NCBI GenBank assembly: GCA_040880365.1
Contig: JBBDIO010000134.1
Span: 1-5,266 of the forward strand
Reading direction: 5' to 3'
Origin: JBBDIO01 sp040880365
Lineage (GTDB): Bacteria; Chloroflexota; Anaerolineae; Caldilineales; Caldilineaceae
Length of the DNA stretch: 5,266 bases
Shown: positions 5,108-5,266 of the stretch, one piece after another
Position numbering within the stretch: the stretch's first letter is position 1
How the letters are laid out: each line of letters opens with the position of its first letter
Translations under genes and position numbers: made by a program
Notes under the pieces: model-generated
What the model was told of the DNA's origin: nothing
Database searches by the model: none
Seen by the model: only the letters and a program-made list of their open reading frames with translations

Positions 5108-5266
5108 CTAGCCCCACCCCAACAAATGCCACAGGCGTGGCCCAAAAATGAACACAGCCACGCCCACGCTGCTGCCGACTGCCAGCAGCAAGGCCCCGGC
5201 CGCGGTGTCTTTGGCGATCTTGGCCAGCACATGGTATTCGGGCGAAACCAGGTCCACAACCGTCTC
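5108..5266 (-). CDS. dgkA: Diacylglycerol/undecaprenol kinase (DgkA family), C-terminal fragment
   Basis: Only the last 52 codons are present; the N-terminus lies beyond the right edge. Stop TAG at 5110-5108. The fragment starts ETVVDLVSPEYH, continues LAKIAKDTAAGALLLA, and ends in a hydrophobic helix and FGPRLWHLLGWG. Spacing matches E. coli DgkA: fragment residues Glu1, Asp5, Glu10, Tyr11, His12, Lys19 and Asp20 line up with Glu76, Asp80, Glu85, Tyr86, His87, Lys94 and Asp95, so the active-site half that is visible is intact. The DLVSPE version is typical of Gram-positive-type enzymes, which mainly phosphorylate undecaprenol to feed the cell-wall lipid carrier pool, whereas the E. coli enzyme uses diacylglycerol. 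It is a small integral membrane protein of three helices; the last one is seen here. Transcription ends at the shared terminator. Confidence 0.9.
   Translation of the reverse strand, partial: ETVVDLVSPEYHVLAKIAKDTAAGALLLAVGSSVGVAVFIFGPRLWHLLGWG

Noticed and set aside
4971..5252. The 12-mer GGCGAAACCAGG at 4971-4982 and 5241-5252
   Set aside because: The second copy is inside dgkA coding sequence encoding the conserved DLVSP region; flanks do not match, so a chance repeat is likelier than an attachment site.

Overview
The window reads as a GC-rich bacterial chromosome segment coding for cell-envelope proteins. The gene types suggest Chloroflexota: a long PD40-type repeat protein, a SIMPL-domain protein with a large extra C-terminus, a lipobox lipoprotein and an undecaprenol-kinase-type DgkA. 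That taxonomic guess rests on protein style alone and is low confidence. I see no mobile element, CRISPR array, tRNA or rRNA.

Layout, left to right. (1) Positions 1-1769, minus strand: a secreted protein of at least 589 residues whose 3' end lies beyond the left edge. It has a signal peptide, seven tandem ~58-residue PD40/WD40-like propeller repeats, a carboxypeptidase-regulatory-like beta-sandwich, and the start of another domain carrying a GDILL motif. (2) Positions 1770-1924: an intergenic gap with a strong minus-strand rho-independent terminator and a possible weak promoter for gene 1. (3) Positions 1925-3709, minus strand: a 594-residue exported SIMPL (DUF541) protein with an acidic linker and a C-terminal half built from two similar unrecognised modules. 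(4) Positions 3710-3955: a divergent intergenic region with an unusually symmetric promoter whose -10 and -35 boxes work on both strands, followed on the plus side by a leader with two inverted repeats. (5) Positions 3956-4960, plus strand: a 334-residue lipoprotein made of two copies of an unrecognised ~125-residue module. (6) Positions 4961-5107: a convergent gap with a bidirectional terminator. (7) Positions 5108-5266, minus strand: the C-terminal 52 residues of a diacylglycerol/undecaprenol kinase (DgkA), cut by the right edge.

All three large proteins carry export signals. The SIMPL protein and the duplicated lipoprotein appear to start from one shared symmetric promoter, so they are the best candidate for a co-regulated envelope pair. 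Their functions cannot be read from sequence. The propeller gene is separated from the SIMPL gene by a terminator and is probably its own transcription unit. DgkA would recycle undecaprenol or diacylglycerol at the membrane and is probably only a positional neighbour.
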